Positions 36,865 to 46,399 of a DNA stretch of 64,000 nucleotides are shown here, piece after piece. Below the pieces are notes generated by a model that was not told where the DNA came from, ran no database searches, and worked only from the letters and a program-made list of their open reading frames with translations. A program made the position numbers and the translations under genes. Source of the DNA: an uncultured bacterium (lineage in GTDB: Bacteria; Gemmatimonadota; Gemmatimonadetes; Longimicrobiales; RSA9); the NCBI GenBank assembly GCA_937889645.1, contig CALBZE010000061.1, forward strand, positions 7,225 to 71,224, given 5' to 3'. Each line of letters starts with the position of its first letter. Position 1 is the stretch's first letter.

Positions 36865-37388
36865 GGATCATCGCCGGCCGCTGGCGCGGGCGGCGGATCG
36901 AGGCGCCGCCGGGGCGGGAGACGCGGCCCACGACGGACCGCGTGCGCGAGGCGTGGATGAGCGCGCTCCAACCCGAGCTGCCAGGCGCGAGGGTGCTGGA
37001 TCTCTTTGCGGGGTCCGGCGCGCTCGGGCTGGAAGCGCTGAGCCGCGGCGCGGAGCACGCGACCTTCGTCGAGCGGGCCGGAAGCGCGCTGCGCGCGCTG
37101 CGTGCGAACCTCGAGCGCCTCGGCGCCGCCGACCAGGCCACCGTCGTCCGTGGCGACGCGATCGCCTACGTGCAGCGGCTCGAACCCTTCGCCTTCGACG
37201 TGGCGCTGGCCGATCCGCCGTACGGCCAGGGGCTGGCCGAGGCGCTCGTGCGGGCCTTCGCTGCCCGACCGTTCGCACACTCGTTATGGATCGAACACCG
37301 GGCGAACGAGTCCCTGCCGGAGCTGCCCGGCGCACGGACCCGCCGCTACGGCGACACGGCACTCACCTCCATCCCCGCACCCGAATGA
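36861..37388 (+). CDS. rsmD: 16S rRNA (guanine966-N2)-methyltransferase
   Basis: A 175-residue SAM methyltransferase. It begins [16 protein letters not shown], has the SAM-binding [18 protein letters not shown] and the catalytic ADPPYG. It overlaps recJ upstream (ATGA) and coaD downstream (ATGA); the rsmD-coaD pair is widely conserved. Confidence 0.94.
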   Translation: MRIIAGRWRGRRIEAPPGRETRPTTDRVREAWMSALQPELPGARVLDLFAGSGALGLEALSRGAEHATFVERAGSALRALRANLERLGAADQATVVRGDAIAYVQRLEPFAFDVALADPPYGQGLAEALVRAFAARPFAHSLWIEHRANESLPELPGARTRRYGDTALTSIPAPE

Positions 37389-37900
37389 CGAGAGCCGCCC
37401 AGGAACGAATCGCGATCTACCCGGGCTCGTTCGACCCGATCACGAACGGCCACGAGGACATCATCCACCGCGCCCTCCGCTTCGTCGACCGACTGGTCGT
37501 GGCCGTGGCGCACACGTCTACGCACGTGAAGCGCGGCCTGTTCACGATCGAGGAGCGCGTCGCCATGATCCGGGAGACCTTCGCCGACGAGCCGCGCGTC
37601 GAGGTCGCCGAGTTCGAGGGGTTGCTCGTCGACTTCGCGCGCGAGCGCGGCGCATCGCTCATCGTGCGGGGCCTGCGGGCGGTGTCCGACTTCGAGTACG
37701 AGTTCCAGATGGCGCTCATGAACCGGCAGCTCATGCCCGGGATCGAGACGCTCTTCCTCGCGCCGGACGTGCGGTACTCGTTCCTCTCCGCCTCGCTGGT
37801 TCGCGAGATCGCGATGCTGGGCGGCGAGGTGGGCGAGTTCGTGTCGCCGTTGGTCCGCGACCGGCTGGTCGCGAAGTGCAGGGAGCGGATCGGGGCGTGA
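37385..37900 (+). CDS. coaD: Phosphopantetheine adenylyltransferase
   Basis: Transfers AMP to 4'-phosphopantetheine, the penultimate step of coenzyme A synthesis. The 171-residue protein has the nucleotidyltransferase motif [16 protein letters not shown] at the N-terminus and [13 protein letters not shown] in the middle. It overlaps both rsmD and pta by 4 bases. Confidence 0.96.
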   Translation: MTRAAQERIAIYPGSFDPITNGHEDIIHRALRFVDRLVVAVAHTSTHVKRGLFTIEERVAMIRETFADEPRVEVAEFEGLLVDFARERGASLIVRGLRAVSDFEYEFQMALMNRQLMPGIETLFLAPDVRYSFLSASLVREIAMLGGEVGEFVSPLVRDRLVAKCRERIGA

Positions 37901-38889
37901 GCGGGTTCGTCGAGGGCGTCCGGTCCCGCGCGGCCGCGGCGTGCAGGCGGATCATCTTCCCGGAAGGTACCGACGAGCGCACGCTCGAGGCCGTCGCCCG
38001 GCTCCACCGCGGCGGGCTCGTGCAGCCGATCGTCCTCGGGCCGGTCGACAAGGTGCGGCAGGCGCTCGCCACGTTCGGCTCGGACGCCGATGCGATCGAG
38101 GTCGCGGATCCGTACCGGGACCCGCGGCGCGACGAGCTGGCCGGGCTGCTCCACCGGCTCTGTGCCGAGCGGGGGATGAGCCGCGCGGAGGCGGACGAGC
38201 GCGTGACGGATCCGCTCTACTTCGGCGCGCTGCTGGTTCGGAGCGGGGCGGCGGACGGGGCGGTGGCCGGCGCGACGCACGCGACCGCGGACGTGCTCCG
38301 GGCGGCGATCCGATGCATCGGCACCGCGCCGGGGATCCGACGCGTATCCTCGTCGTTCTACATGGTGGTTAAGCCGTTCCGCGGGCCGGACGAGGAGGTG
38401 CTCACCTTCACGGATGCGGGCGTGAACCCCGATCCGGATGCGGCGACGCTGGCCGACATCGCGCGGGCCGCGGTCGCCGACCGACGGCGGATCGTGGGCG
38501 ACGAGCCGCGCGTCGCGTTCCTGTCGTACTCGACGCGCGGGAGCGCCGCGGGGCCGAGCGTAGACAAGATGCGCGAGGCGCTCGCCCGGTTCCGCGAGCT
38601 GGAGCCGGACGTCGTCGCCGATGGGGAACTCCAGGCCGACGCGGCGCTGATCGCCGACGTCGCCCGCCGCAAGGCGCCCGACTCGCCGCTCGACGGCCGC
38701 GCGAACGTCCTGGTCTTCCCGGACCTCGACGCAGGGAACATCGCCTACAAGCTCGTGCAGCGCCTGGCGGGCGCGACCGCGCTCGGGCCGATCGTCCAGG
38801 GGCTCGCCAGGCCGTTCAACGACCTCTCGCGCGGGGCCAGCGCGAGCGACATCTTGGACGTGGCGTGCATCACGGCGCTGCAGGCGTAG
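37897..38889 (+). CDS. pta: Phosphate acetyltransferase
   Basis: Interconverts acetyl-CoA and acetyl phosphate. The 330-residue protein is the short form, with only the catalytic domain ([14 protein letters not shown], then [22 protein letters not shown] and [13 protein letters not shown]). It starts with GTG overlapping the coaD stop. No ackA is nearby, so the acetate kinase partner must be elsewhere. Confidence 0.93.
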   Translation: MSGFVEGVRSRAAAACRRIIFPEGTDERTLEAVARLHRGGLVQPIVLGPVDKVRQALATFGSDADAIEVADPYRDPRRDELAGLLHRLCAERGMSRAEADERVTDPLYFGALLVRSGAADGAVAGATHATADVLRAAIRCIGTAPGIRRVSSSFYMVVKPFRGPDEEVLTFTDAGVNPDPDAATLADIARAAVADRRRIVGDEPRVAFLSYSTRGSAAGPSVDKMREALARFRELEPDVVADGELQADAALIADVARRKAPDSPLDGRANVLVFPDLDAGNIAYKLVQRLAGATALGPIVQGLARPFNDLSRGASASDILDVACITALQA

Positions 38890-38908
38890 GCCGCGGCCGG
38901 CACCGAAC

Positions 38909-38937
38909 TTGCCCGGCGAGCCGCCGAGCCACATACT
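38909..38937 (+). promoter_or_regulatory. Predicted promoter of the STAS/anti-sigma operon
   Basis: TTGCCC (38909-38914), a 17-base spacer and CATACT (38932-38937) lie 28 bases before the STAS gene. Each hexamer matches 4 of 6 consensus bases. Confidence 0.4.
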
Positions 38938-38965
38938 GCGATCTCACTCGTGCGACGGGGGAGCC

Positions 38966-39298
38966 ATGAGCTTTGCAGTCAATCGTCAGAACGACGTCAT
39001 CATCATCGACGTAGAGGGGCAGCTCATCGTCGGCAACCGACAGGAGCTGAAGGAGAAGGTGCTCCAGGAGCTGGAGGGCGGCGGGCGCAAGTTCCTGATC
39101 GACTTCGCCCGGACGGGCTACATCGATTCGTCGGGTCTCGGCGTGCTCGTCAGTCTGTCGAAGAAGATCCGCGAGCAGGGCGGCGAGCTGCGCCTGGCCA
39201 ACCTGAACGAGGACCTGCGCACGCTCTTCGAGCTGACCAAGCTGGACACGCTGTTCCAGATCTCGAAGAGCCGGGACGAGGCGCTCTCTTCGTTCTGA
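38966..39298 (+). CDS. STAS-domain anti-sigma factor antagonist (RsbV-like)
   Basis: A 110-residue single STAS domain with the phosphorylatable serine in IDSSGLGVLVSL. In partner switching the unphosphorylated form binds the kinase/anti-sigma protein and frees a sigma factor. GGGGGAG precedes the ATG. It lies 143 bases before the RsbW-like gene, and that gap shows nothing clear. Confidence 0.92.
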   Translation: MSFAVNRQNDVIIIDVEGQLIVGNRQELKEKVLQELEGGGRKFLIDFARTGYIDSSGLGVLVSLSKKIREQGGELRLANLNEDLRTLFELTKLDTLFQISKSRDEALSSF

Positions 39299-39441
39299 CC
39301 TACCGTTTTTCCGCTACGGGCGTTAACTTCCCCGGGACAGCAACGGCCGCCCTGCACGATGCCGCCGCCGATGGCCGGTGGCGTGACGGGGCGGCCGGCC
39401 CGAGCCAATGCCCACGACGGGCGGGCCCCGTATCGAATTCG

Positions 39442-39882
39442 ATGTCCGCCGATATCGTACTGGAGCTGCCCAACGACCTGCGGGCGATCGAGCGCGCCGT
39501 CGAGTACCTGCTGGCACGCTGCAGCGAGGCCGGCTTCGACTGCGACCGTGTCGGTCTCAAGCTCCGCGTCGGCGTCACCGAGGCGTTGTCCAACGCGATG
39601 CTGTACGGCAACGCCCGCGACCCCAGGAAGCGAGTGCTGGTCGAGGCGACGGTCGCGGCCGAGTCGGTCACCGTGCGCGTGACGGACGAGGGCCACGGCT
39701 TCGACCCCGACTCACTTCCCGATCCGACGCTCCCCGGCAACCTTTCCCGGCCGGGCGGGCGCGGCATCTACCTGATCCGCACCTTGATGGACCGCGTCGA
39801 GTTCAACGAGCGCGGCAATTCGATCACGATGGTGCTCCATCGGGAACCTTCCGGGGCCGAGGCACGCTCGTGGCCGCAGTGA
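39442..39882 (+). CDS. RsbW-like ATP-binding anti-sigma kinase
   Basis: A 146-residue GHKL ATPase of the RsbW/SpoIIAB type. The N box is EALSNAMLYGN, and the ATP-binding glycine boxes are DEGHGFDP and GRGIYLI. It should phosphorylate the STAS protein and sequester a sigma factor. No sigma gene is adjacent, so its target is unknown. Its end overlaps the PP2C gene. Confidence 0.9.
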   Translation: MSADIVLELPNDLRAIERAVEYLLARCSEAGFDCDRVGLKLRVGVTEALSNAMLYGNARDPRKRVLVEATVAAESVTVRVTDEGHGFDPDSLPDPTLPGNLSRPGGRGIYLIRTLMDRVEFNERGNSITMVLHREPSGAEARSWPQ

Positions 39883-41465
39883 TCGAACGGGTACTCGACG
39901 AATCTTTCCGGCTGCCCAGAGCCGCCTTCGGCGTCATCCAGTCGTTCGGGCAGGTACACCCCGAGTCGAAAGTCTGGATCTGGCGCCGTTGTGACGAGCG
40001 CGCGGATCTCCTGTACCCGATCGACGCGCCGTGCGGCCGCGAACCCTCCGGGGCCGCGGCCGTTCGACCCCTCGGCGAGGGCGACGCGAATCCTGCGCTC
40101 GTCGTCAAAGTCGACGGCGTGGAAGACGGCCACGCCGCCGCCGAACTGCTCGCCGAGGCCCTCGCCGCCGTGCTCCGCTACGAGAGCGAAGCGCACGCGG
40201 CCGCGCGGGAGCTGAGCGAGCGCTACGAAGAGATCAACCTCCTCTACTCGATCAGCGAAGTCCTCGGCACGGTCGCCTCGTTCGACGCGGCGGTGCACCG
40301 CATCCTGAACGACGTGGCGGACGTGCTGGCGGCGAAGCGCGCCTCGCTCTGGGTCCTGGACCCGGCCGATCAGACACTCCACCTGGCCGCCGCGGTGGGC
40401 GAGAAGGGGCTGAGCGGCCCGATCCCGATCGACGACCCGGACTCCGTCACGGCGCGCGTCTTCCGTGAGCGCCAGCCGCTGAACCTGGAGCGAGGGAAGG
40501 GGCTGCCCCGGACCGCCACGATGGACCCGCGCCCGCAGGGGCAGGAGGCGTTCCTCTCGGTCCCGATCAACTTCACGCCGCGCAACGGGGCGACCCGCAC
40601 GATCGGCGTCATCACGCTGGTCGGCCGGCGGACGAACGTGCGCTTCACCGCGGGCGACGAGCGGCTGCTCACCGCGATCGCGAGCCAGGTCGGCGCCGCG
40701 CTGGAGACGCACCGGCTCATGGCCGAGAGCGTGCGGCGCGAGAGGCTCGAGCGCGAGCTCGAGCTGGCCAACAACCTCCAGCTCAAGCTGCTCCCCGACG
40801 CGTCCGGGTTCGAAGGGATCGACGTCGCGGCGCGATGCGTCCCGGCGGACTCCGTCGGCGGTGACTTCTACCATCTGTTCCGCCTCTCGGGCGATCGTTT
40901 CGGCGTCATGATCGGCGACGTCTCGAGCCACGGCTTCTCGGCGGCGCTGATCATGGCGATGGTTATGAGCGCGGCCGCGATCTACGCCCAGGAGGCGGGC
41001 CCGCCGGCCGAGGTGCTCCGGCGCCTGCACCAGGCGCTCATCGACGAGTTGGAGTCGACGGAGATGCACCTGTCGATCTTCTACGGCGTGGTCGACCCGG
41101 CGGCCGGGACGCTGCGCTACGCGAACGCCGGGCATCCGCACGCGTTCCGGATCGACGCGGAAGGCCACGCCGAACGACTCGGCGCGACGAGCCCGCCGCT
41201 CGGGACGGAGCCGGGCGACGCGTTCGACGAGGCCGTCATCGAATGGCGCTCCGGCGCCGACCTGCTCTGCCTCTTCACCGACGGGCTCTCGGATGCCTTC
41301 GCGCCGACCGGCGGCGTGGCCGGCGAGGCGCAGCTGCTGGCCGAGGCCGCACGGCTGCGTGACCGCTCGCCTCGCGAGATCCTCGACCATCTGTTCCGAA
41401 TCGCGCGGCAGGCCAGGCCGGCCGTCCCGCAGGACGACCGGACCGCCGTCCTGCTGAAGACCTGA
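39870..41465 (+). CDS. GAF-PP2C (RsbU/SpoIIE-type) serine phosphatase
   Basis: A 531-residue protein with an N-terminal region of unclear fold (1-110), a short coiled coil (SERYEEINLLYSISEVLG, about 113), a GAF sensor domain (about 130-290) and a C-terminal PP2C phosphatase domain (about 318-531) with metal-binding aspartates in SVGGDFYHL, IGDVSSHGFSAAL, FTDGLSD and DDRTAV. It should dephosphorylate the STAS protein in response to a small-molecule signal sensed by GAF. The GTG at 39870 has GAGG 7 bases upstream; GTG 39879 is an alternative. Confidence 0.92.
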   Translation: MAAVIERVLDESFRLPRAAFGVIQSFGQVHPESKVWIWRRCDERADLLYPIDAPCGREPSGAAAVRPLGEGDANPALVVKVDGVEDGHAAAELLAEALAAVLRYESEAHAAARELSERYEEINLLYSISEVLGTVASFDAAVHRILNDVADVLAAKRASLWVLDPADQTLHLAAAVGEKGLSGPIPIDDPDSVTARVFRERQPLNLERGKGLPRTATMDPRPQGQEAFLSVPINFTPRNGATRTIGVITLVGRRTNVRFTAGDERLLTAIASQVGAALETHRLMAESVRRERLERELELANNLQLKLLPDASGFEGIDVAARCVPADSVGGDFYHLFRLSGDRFGVMIGDVSSHGFSAALIMAMVMSAAAIYAQEAGPPAEVLRRLHQALIDELESTEMHLSIFYGVVDPAAGTLRYANAGHPHAFRIDAEGHAERLGATSPPLGTEPGDAFDEAVIEWRSGADLLCLFTDGLSDAFAPTGGVAGEAQLLAEAARLRDRSPREILDHLFRIARQARPAVPQDDRTAVLLKT

Positions 41466-41469
41466 GGCC

Positions 41470-42315
41470 ATGCATCGCGCAAAGCGCTCGCTGGGGCAGA
41501 ACTTCCTGGTCGACCCCAACATCCAGCGCAAGATCGTGGAGGCGGTCGACGCTGGGCCGGGCGACGAAGTCCTGGAGATCGGACCCGGCACCGGCGCGCT
41601 CACCCGTCACCTCGCCGGCGCGGTGCGGCGCCTCGTCGCCATCGAGCTCGACGACGACCTCGCCGCCGCGCTGCGCCGGGAATTCGAGGACACGCCCGGC
41701 GTCGAGATCGTCCACGGCAACGCGCTCGAGCAGGACCTGGCCGCGCTGGTCGAAGACGTGGCGGCGCTCAAGGTGGTGGGGAACATCCCGTACAACATCA
41801 CCACGCCTCTGATCTTCTGGCTCCTCGAGCGGCCGGTGCGCCCCGCGCGCATCGTGCTGATGGTGCAGAAAGAGGTGGCCGACCGGATCCTGGCGCAGCC
41901 GGGCGGAAAGGCGTACGGCGCGCTCTCGGTCGGGGTGCGCGCGGTCGCCGCCGTCGAACGGCTCTTCACCGTCGGGCGCGGCGCGTTCCGGCCGGTCCCC
42001 GACGTGGATTCGGCGGTGATCCGGATCACGCCGTTCCGGCCGTCTCCGCTCTCGCCGGAGGAGGAAGTCGACCTGCGCACCCTGACGCGCGCGGCGTTCT
42101 CCCGGCGCCGGAAGCAGCTCCAGAAGATCCTCCGCTCCGCGCCGGGGTACGGGTTGGACGCGGACGCGGTCGCCGCCGTCTGCCGCGAGGCGGGCGTCGA
42201 GCCGACCGCCCGGCCGGAGGAGCTCGAGCCCGCGGCCTTCATCGGCCTCGCCCGGGCGCTCCGAGCCGCTGGGTACCCGACGGACCACTCCGCCGCCGAT
42301 GCGGCGATCGATTAG
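41470..42315 (+). CDS. rsmA: 16S rRNA dimethyladenosine transferase (KsgA)
   Basis: Dimethylates the two adjacent adenines near the 3' end of 16S rRNA. The 281-residue protein starts MHRAKRSLGQNFLVDPN, with SAM-binding VLEIGPGTGALTRHL and the catalytic NIPYNITT. It begins 4 bases after the PP2C gene. Confidence 0.96.
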   Translation: MHRAKRSLGQNFLVDPNIQRKIVEAVDAGPGDEVLEIGPGTGALTRHLAGAVRRLVAIELDDDLAAALRREFEDTPGVEIVHGNALEQDLAALVEDVAALKVVGNIPYNITTPLIFWLLERPVRPARIVLMVQKEVADRILAQPGGKAYGALSVGVRAVAAVERLFTVGRGAFRPVPDVDSAVIRITPFRPSPLSPEEEVDLRTLTRAAFSRRRKQLQKILRSAPGYGLDADAVAAVCREAGVEPTARPEELEPAAFIGLARALRAAGYPTDHSAADAAID

Positions 42316-42349
42316 ACCTCGCCGATACAGCCCGACGGGACGAAACCCC

Positions 42350-43672
42350 ATGCACACCGCAGAGATCGCCGCCGCCGGCCCGGAACCGCGCGCCTCCCGC
42401 GCCGCCGTCACCGGCTGGGTCCTCTATGACCTGGCCAACACGATCTTCTCGATGAACATCGGCTCGATGTTCCTCGCGCTCTGGGTCGTGAACGTCATGG
42501 GCGCGAGCGACACGGCGTGGAGCCTGGCCAACAGCCTGTCCATGGCCGTCATCTTCGTCGTCTCGCCGTTCCTCGGCGCGCTGACGGACCAGGCATCGCG
42601 GCGGATGCCGTTCCTCGTCGTGTCGACCCTGGTGTGCGTGGCGCTCACCGCGCTCCTGGGGACCCACGGGCTTGGCGCGACGCTCGTCTTCTTCGGGGTC
42701 GCCAATATCGCCTACCAGGCGGGGTTGCAGTTCTACGACGCGCTCCTCGCCGAGGTGAGCACGGAGGAGAATCGCGGGCGGATCGGCGGGATCGGAGTCG
42801 GCGTCGGGTACCTCGGCGGGCTGATCGGGATCCTCGTCGGCCGCGCGCTCCTCTCCGGCGTCGACGCGCTGCCGCCCGCGGAACAGACGGACCGCTACGC
42901 GCTCGTCTTCCGCGCGACGGCGATCCTGTTCCTGCTCCTCGCGCTGCCTTGCTTCCTCTTCGTGCGCGAACGACGCCGCGACCGCACCTTCTCGGCCGCC
43001 GCGGTGGGCGCCGCGGCCCGGCAGGTCGCGGAGACGGTCCGCACCGGACGGCGATTCCCGGGGCTGCTCCGGTTCCTCGTCGGGCGCGTGTTCTACGCGG
43101 ACGCCGTCTATACCGTGATCGCGTTCCTCGGCGTCTACGTGACGAACGACGTCGGCTTCTCGACCGAGGAGGCGTCGCTCGTCCTCGTCGTCGCCACGAT
43201 CGCAGCGGTCATCGGCGGGCTCATCTGGGGGAAGGTGGTCGACCGGATCGGCCCCAAGCGTTCGCTGGACCGCGTCCTCTTCACCTGGATGGCCGTCTTC
43301 GCCGCGACCGCCGCCTTCGGATTCCTCGGCCTGCCGCCGGTCTTCTTCTGGCCGGTGCCGATCGTCGCCGGGATCGCGCTCGGCGGGACCTGGGCCGCCG
43401 ACCGGCCCTACATGCTCCGCCTCACGCCGCCCGACCGGATCGGCGAGTTCTACGGCCTCTACGGGATGGTCGGCCGGTTCTCCGCGATCGCCGGGCCGCT
43501 CATCTGGGCGTTCGTCGCGGACGGGCTCGGGCTCGGCCGGCCTGCCGCCGTCCTGACCCTGCTCGGCGGCGTCGTCCTCGCCTACGTCATTCTGCGCCCC
43601 GTCTCCGACGAGCGGCGCCGCTGGATCACGGAACAAGCCGGGCAGCTCGACGCGTCGCCTCAACCGCGATAG
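42350..43672 (+). CDS. MFS transporter, UMF1/Atg22-like
   Basis: A 440-residue membrane protein with about twelve helices, starting GWVLYDLANTIFSMNIGSMF, typical of the UMF1/Atg22-like branch of the major facilitator superfamily. The substrate is unknown. It lies 34 bases after rsmA and before the rex promoter. Confidence 0.85.
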   Translation: MHTAEIAAAGPEPRASRAAVTGWVLYDLANTIFSMNIGSMFLALWVVNVMGASDTAWSLANSLSMAVIFVVSPFLGALTDQASRRMPFLVVSTLVCVALTALLGTHGLGATLVFFGVANIAYQAGLQFYDALLAEVSTEENRGRIGGIGVGVGYLGGLIGILVGRALLSGVDALPPAEQTDRYALVFRATAILFLLLALPCFLFVRERRRDRTFSAAAVGAAARQVAETVRTGRRFPGLLRFLVGRVFYADAVYTVIAFLGVYVTNDVGFSTEEASLVLVVATIAAVIGGLIWGKVVDRIGPKRSLDRVLFTWMAVFAATAAFGFLGLPPVFFWPVPIVAGIALGGTWAADRPYMLRLTPPDRIGEFYGLYGMVGRFSAIAGPLIWAFVADGLGLGRPAAVLTLLGGVVLAYVILRPVSDERRRWITEQAGQLDASPQPR

Positions 43673-43741
43673 GCGCAGTTCCCGCACGCCATCGCGCTCG
43701 ACGACCGCGCCGCGCCACCGGCTTCCCGGCCGCGGTTCCGA

Positions 43742-43770
43742 TTGACGCGCCCGTGCGTGGCGCGTAACTT
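43742..43770 (+). promoter_or_regulatory. Predicted promoter of rex
   Basis: TTGACG (43742-43747), a 17-base spacer and TAACTT (43765-43770) lie just upstream of the Rex operator and 8 bases before the ATG at 43779. Transcription should start inside the operator. Confidence 0.6.
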
Positions 43771-43772
43771 GT

Positions 43773-43790
43773 TTGTGAATGCTTTCACAA
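43773..43790. promoter_or_regulatory. Rex operator (perfect palindrome) over the rex start codon
   Basis: TTGTGAATGCTTTCACAA is a perfect 7-bp inverted repeat around TGCT and matches the known Rex-box consensus TTGTGAA-N4-TTCACAA exactly. It covers the expected transcription start and the ATG at 43779, so Rex very likely represses its own operon when NADH is low. Confidence 0.85.
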
Positions 43791-44492
43791 GGAACCCCCC
43801 AGGTCTTGCCGGTCCAGCATCAGAAGATGAAGAAGGTGGCGGAACCGACGGTCGCGCGGCTTTCGGTCTATTTGCGGGTGCTCAACGAAAGCCTCGAGAA
43901 CGGCGAACGGACGATCTCGAGCGACGAGCTGGCGCGACGGTCCGGGACGACGGCGGCGCAGGTGCGCAAGGACCTGTCGGCGTTCGGGACGTTCGGGAAG
44001 CGGGGGCTGGGGTATTCGGTGCCGGAGCTGGTCGAGGCGCTGCGCTCGATCCTGGGGTTGCAGCGGACGTGGCGGGTGGCGCTGATCGGCGCGGGGAAGA
44101 TCGGGCAGGCGCTTTACGGGTATCAGGATTTCCGGCGGCAAGGGTTCCACATCGAGGCGGTGTTCGACTCGGACCCGGCGAAGATCGGGCAGAAGTGGGA
44201 CGGGGTGGTGGTGCGGTCGGAGCGGGAGTTGGAGGCGGGGCTGGCGGAGAAGTCGATCGACATCGTGATCGTGGCGGTCCCGGCGTCCGCCGCGCAGGAG
44301 GTGGTGGATCGGGTCGTGCGTGCGGGCGTGCGCGGGATCCTGAACTTCGCGCCGGTGCAGTTGCGGGTCCCCGCGGGTGTCGCGTTGAAGAACGTGAACA
44401 TGGCGGTGGAGATCGAAGGGCTCTCGTACGCGCTGGCGAGCGGGGGCGCCCGGCGCCGCGTGTCGCCGGTCGAACGCAGATCGGAAGAGTGA
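43779..44492 (+). CDS. rex: Redox-sensing transcriptional repressor Rex
   Basis: The dimeric repressor senses the NADH/NAD ratio. It has an N-terminal winged helix (AEPTVARLSVYLRVLN, then TAAQVRKDLSAFGTFGKRG) and a Rossmann domain (VALIGAGKIGQAL). The ATG at 43779 gives 237 residues and fits a leaderless transcript. The ATG at 43827 (MKKVAEPT) matches the normal family start but lacks a ribosome site. The first 16 residues would be extra if the upstream start is used. It is followed 9 bases later by arginine deiminase. Confidence 0.94.
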   Translation: MLSQGTPQVLPVQHQKMKKVAEPTVARLSVYLRVLNESLENGERTISSDELARRSGTTAAQVRKDLSAFGTFGKRGLGYSVPELVEALRSILGLQRTWRVALIGAGKIGQALYGYQDFRRQGFHIEAVFDSDPAKIGQKWDGVVVRSERELEAGLAEKSIDIVIVAVPASAAQEVVDRVVRAGVRGILNFAPVQLRVPAGVALKNVNMAVEIEGLSYALASGGARRRVSPVERRSEE

Positions 44493-44501
44493 GGTGGTGG
44501 C

Positions 44502-45743
44502 ATGGAAACCTCGAGGGTGCGGGTGACATCGGAGATCGGACGGCTGCGCGGCGTGATCTGCCATACGCCGGGCGCGGAGCTCCTGGCCGTCACGCCGTCG
44601 ACGCGCGAGGATTTCCTGTACGACGACATCATCGACCTGGAGCTGGCGCGTAAGGAGCATCATCGGTTCAAAGCGATCCTGTCGCGGTTCTGCGAGGTGT
44701 ACGAGGTTCGTGATCTCCTGGAGGAGATTGCGGACCTGCCGGAGGTGCGTCCGTTCCTGATCGAGCGGGTCATGGACGTGGCGCGGTCGGAGCCGCTGGC
44801 GCGCCAGCTGTTGGAGATCCCCGCGGCGGAGCTGGTCTCGCTCTTCATCGAGGGGCGGGAATCGGAGGAAGGGCCGCTGCAGGAGGTATTGAACGCGGCG
44901 AGTTACGACCTGCCGCCGTTGCCGAACCTGTTCTTCACGCGAGACGCGGCGATGGTCGTGAACGACGGCGTGATCATCGGCTCGATGAAGTTCACGGCCC
45001 GGTGGACGGAAGAGATCCTGATGAAGGCGCTCTTCACGTACCATCCGCTGCTGGGGAACAGCGGGCTGATCTACGACGGCAGCGAGGAGCGCCGGGCCGG
45101 GTACACGATCGAGGGCGGCGACGTACACGTGCTGCGCCCCGACCTGGTGATGGTAGGGCTGTCGCAGCGCTCGAGCCCCGGCGCGTTCGACACGATAGCG
45201 GACCGGCTCGCGCGCGCCGGCGTGAAGGACATCCTGGCGGTCGTGCTCCCGACGGACCGGGCGATGATCCACCTGGACATGATCTTCACGATGATCGACC
45301 GGGAGCGCTGCGTGATCTTCCCGCCGAGCTTCGTGGGGCCGGACCGGTGTGCGGTGTTGCACTACCGCGCGGGGCGGCGCGGGATGCGGGAGATGCCGAA
45401 CCTGTTCGCGGCGCTGCGGGAGGTGGATTTCCCGCTGGAGCCGGTGTTCTGCGGCGGAGACCGGCGTATCTTCCAGGAGCGCGAGCAGTGGTCGAGCGGG
45501 TGCAACTTCGTGGCGGTGCGGCCGGGGCTGATCCTGGGCTACTCGCGCAACGAGCACACGTACGCGGAGCTCGAGCGTGAGGCGGGCTACCGGATCGTGA
45601 ACTCGATCGACTTCCTGACCGGGGACGTCGAGCTCGAGGACGACGAGAAGGCGGTCATCACGTTCGAGGGCGCGGAGCTGGTACGGGGCGGCGGCGGCGC
45701 GCGGTGCATGACCCTGCCGATCATGAGAGACGACATCTGGTGA
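44502..45743 (+). CDS. arcA: Arginine deiminase
   Basis: Converts arginine to citrulline and ammonia. The 413-residue protein keeps the guanidino-modifying enzyme residues: FTRD, IEGGDVHVL, HLDMIFTM and the nucleophile Cys402 in GGARCMTLP. No ornithine carbamoyltransferase or carbamate kinase lies nearby, so a full ATP-yielding pathway is not shown. It is cotranscribed with rex and followed by overlapping exonuclease and MBL genes, so it is probably under Rex control. Confidence 0.93.
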   Translation: METSRVRVTSEIGRLRGVICHTPGAELLAVTPSTREDFLYDDIIDLELARKEHHRFKAILSRFCEVYEVRDLLEEIADLPEVRPFLIERVMDVARSEPLARQLLEIPAAELVSLFIEGRESEEGPLQEVLNAASYDLPPLPNLFFTRDAAMVVNDGVIIGSMKFTARWTEEILMKALFTYHPLLGNSGLIYDGSEERRAGYTIEGGDVHVLRPDLVMVGLSQRSSPGAFDTIADRLARAGVKDILAVVLPTDRAMIHLDMIFTMIDRERCVIFPPSFVGPDRCAVLHYRAGRRGMREMPNLFAALREVDFPLEPVFCGGDRRIFQEREQWSSGCNFVAVRPGLILGYSRNEHTYAELEREAGYRIVNSIDFLTGDVELEDDEKAVITFEGAELVRGGGGARCMTLPIMRDDIW

Positions 45744-46399
45744 ACGGAGCCGAGAACGAGGTTGCGATCGGGGCGGAGCCGCTGCGGTCGCTCGAGTACG
45801 TCGTCGTCGACGTGGAGACCACGGGGGGCGGCGCCGCGCGCGGCGACCGCGTGACCGAGGTCGCGGCGATCCGCGTGCGCGGGACCGGCGAGATCCTGGA
45901 CGAGTTCACGACGCTGGTGAACCCGGAGAGGCCGATCCCTCCGTTCATCACGCAGCTCACCAACATCACCGACGAGATGGTGCGCGACGCGCCGCGCTTC
46001 GGCGAGATCGCGGGCGAGGTCCGGCGATTGCTCGCGGGCGGGGTGTTCGTCGCGCACAACGTCGCCTTCGACTGGGGATTCCTTCACCACGAGCTGGAGC
46101 GCGCGACGGGCGTGGGGCTGGAAGGGCGGCGGCTGTGCACCGTGAAGCTGGCGCGGAAAGTGGTGCCGGAGGTGGCGAGCCGCTCGCTCGGCGCGCTCTC
46201 GGAGTACTTCGGGATCGACAACGACGCGCGGCACCGCGCCTTCGGCGACGCGCGGGCCACGGTCGAAATCCTGATGCGGCTCCTCGAGCGGGTGGAAGGG
46301 TACGAGATCACGAACTGGGCGGAGCTGGAGAAGCTCCTCGCGAGCCGGCGTCGCCGGCGGAAGAGGAGCGCGCTCCCGCGATCCATCGAGAACATATGA
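45740..46399 (+). CDS. DnaQ-like 3'-5' exonuclease
   Basis: A 219-residue DEDDh exonuclease of the PolC/epsilon type. Exo I is VVVDVETTGG, exo II HNVAFDWGFL and exo III HRAFGDARAT. It lacks UvrC-like or helicase domains, so it may proofread or process DNA or RNA. It starts with GTG overlapping the arcA stop, and its end overlaps the MBL gene. Confidence 0.88.
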   Translation: MNGAENEVAIGAEPLRSLEYVVVDVETTGGGAARGDRVTEVAAIRVRGTGEILDEFTTLVNPERPIPPFITQLTNITDEMVRDAPRFGEIAGEVRRLLAGGVFVAHNVAFDWGFLHHELERATGVGLEGRRLCTVKLARKVVPEVASRSLGALSEYFGIDNDARHRAFGDARATVEILMRLLERVEGYEITNWAELEKLLASRRRRRKRSALPRSIENI

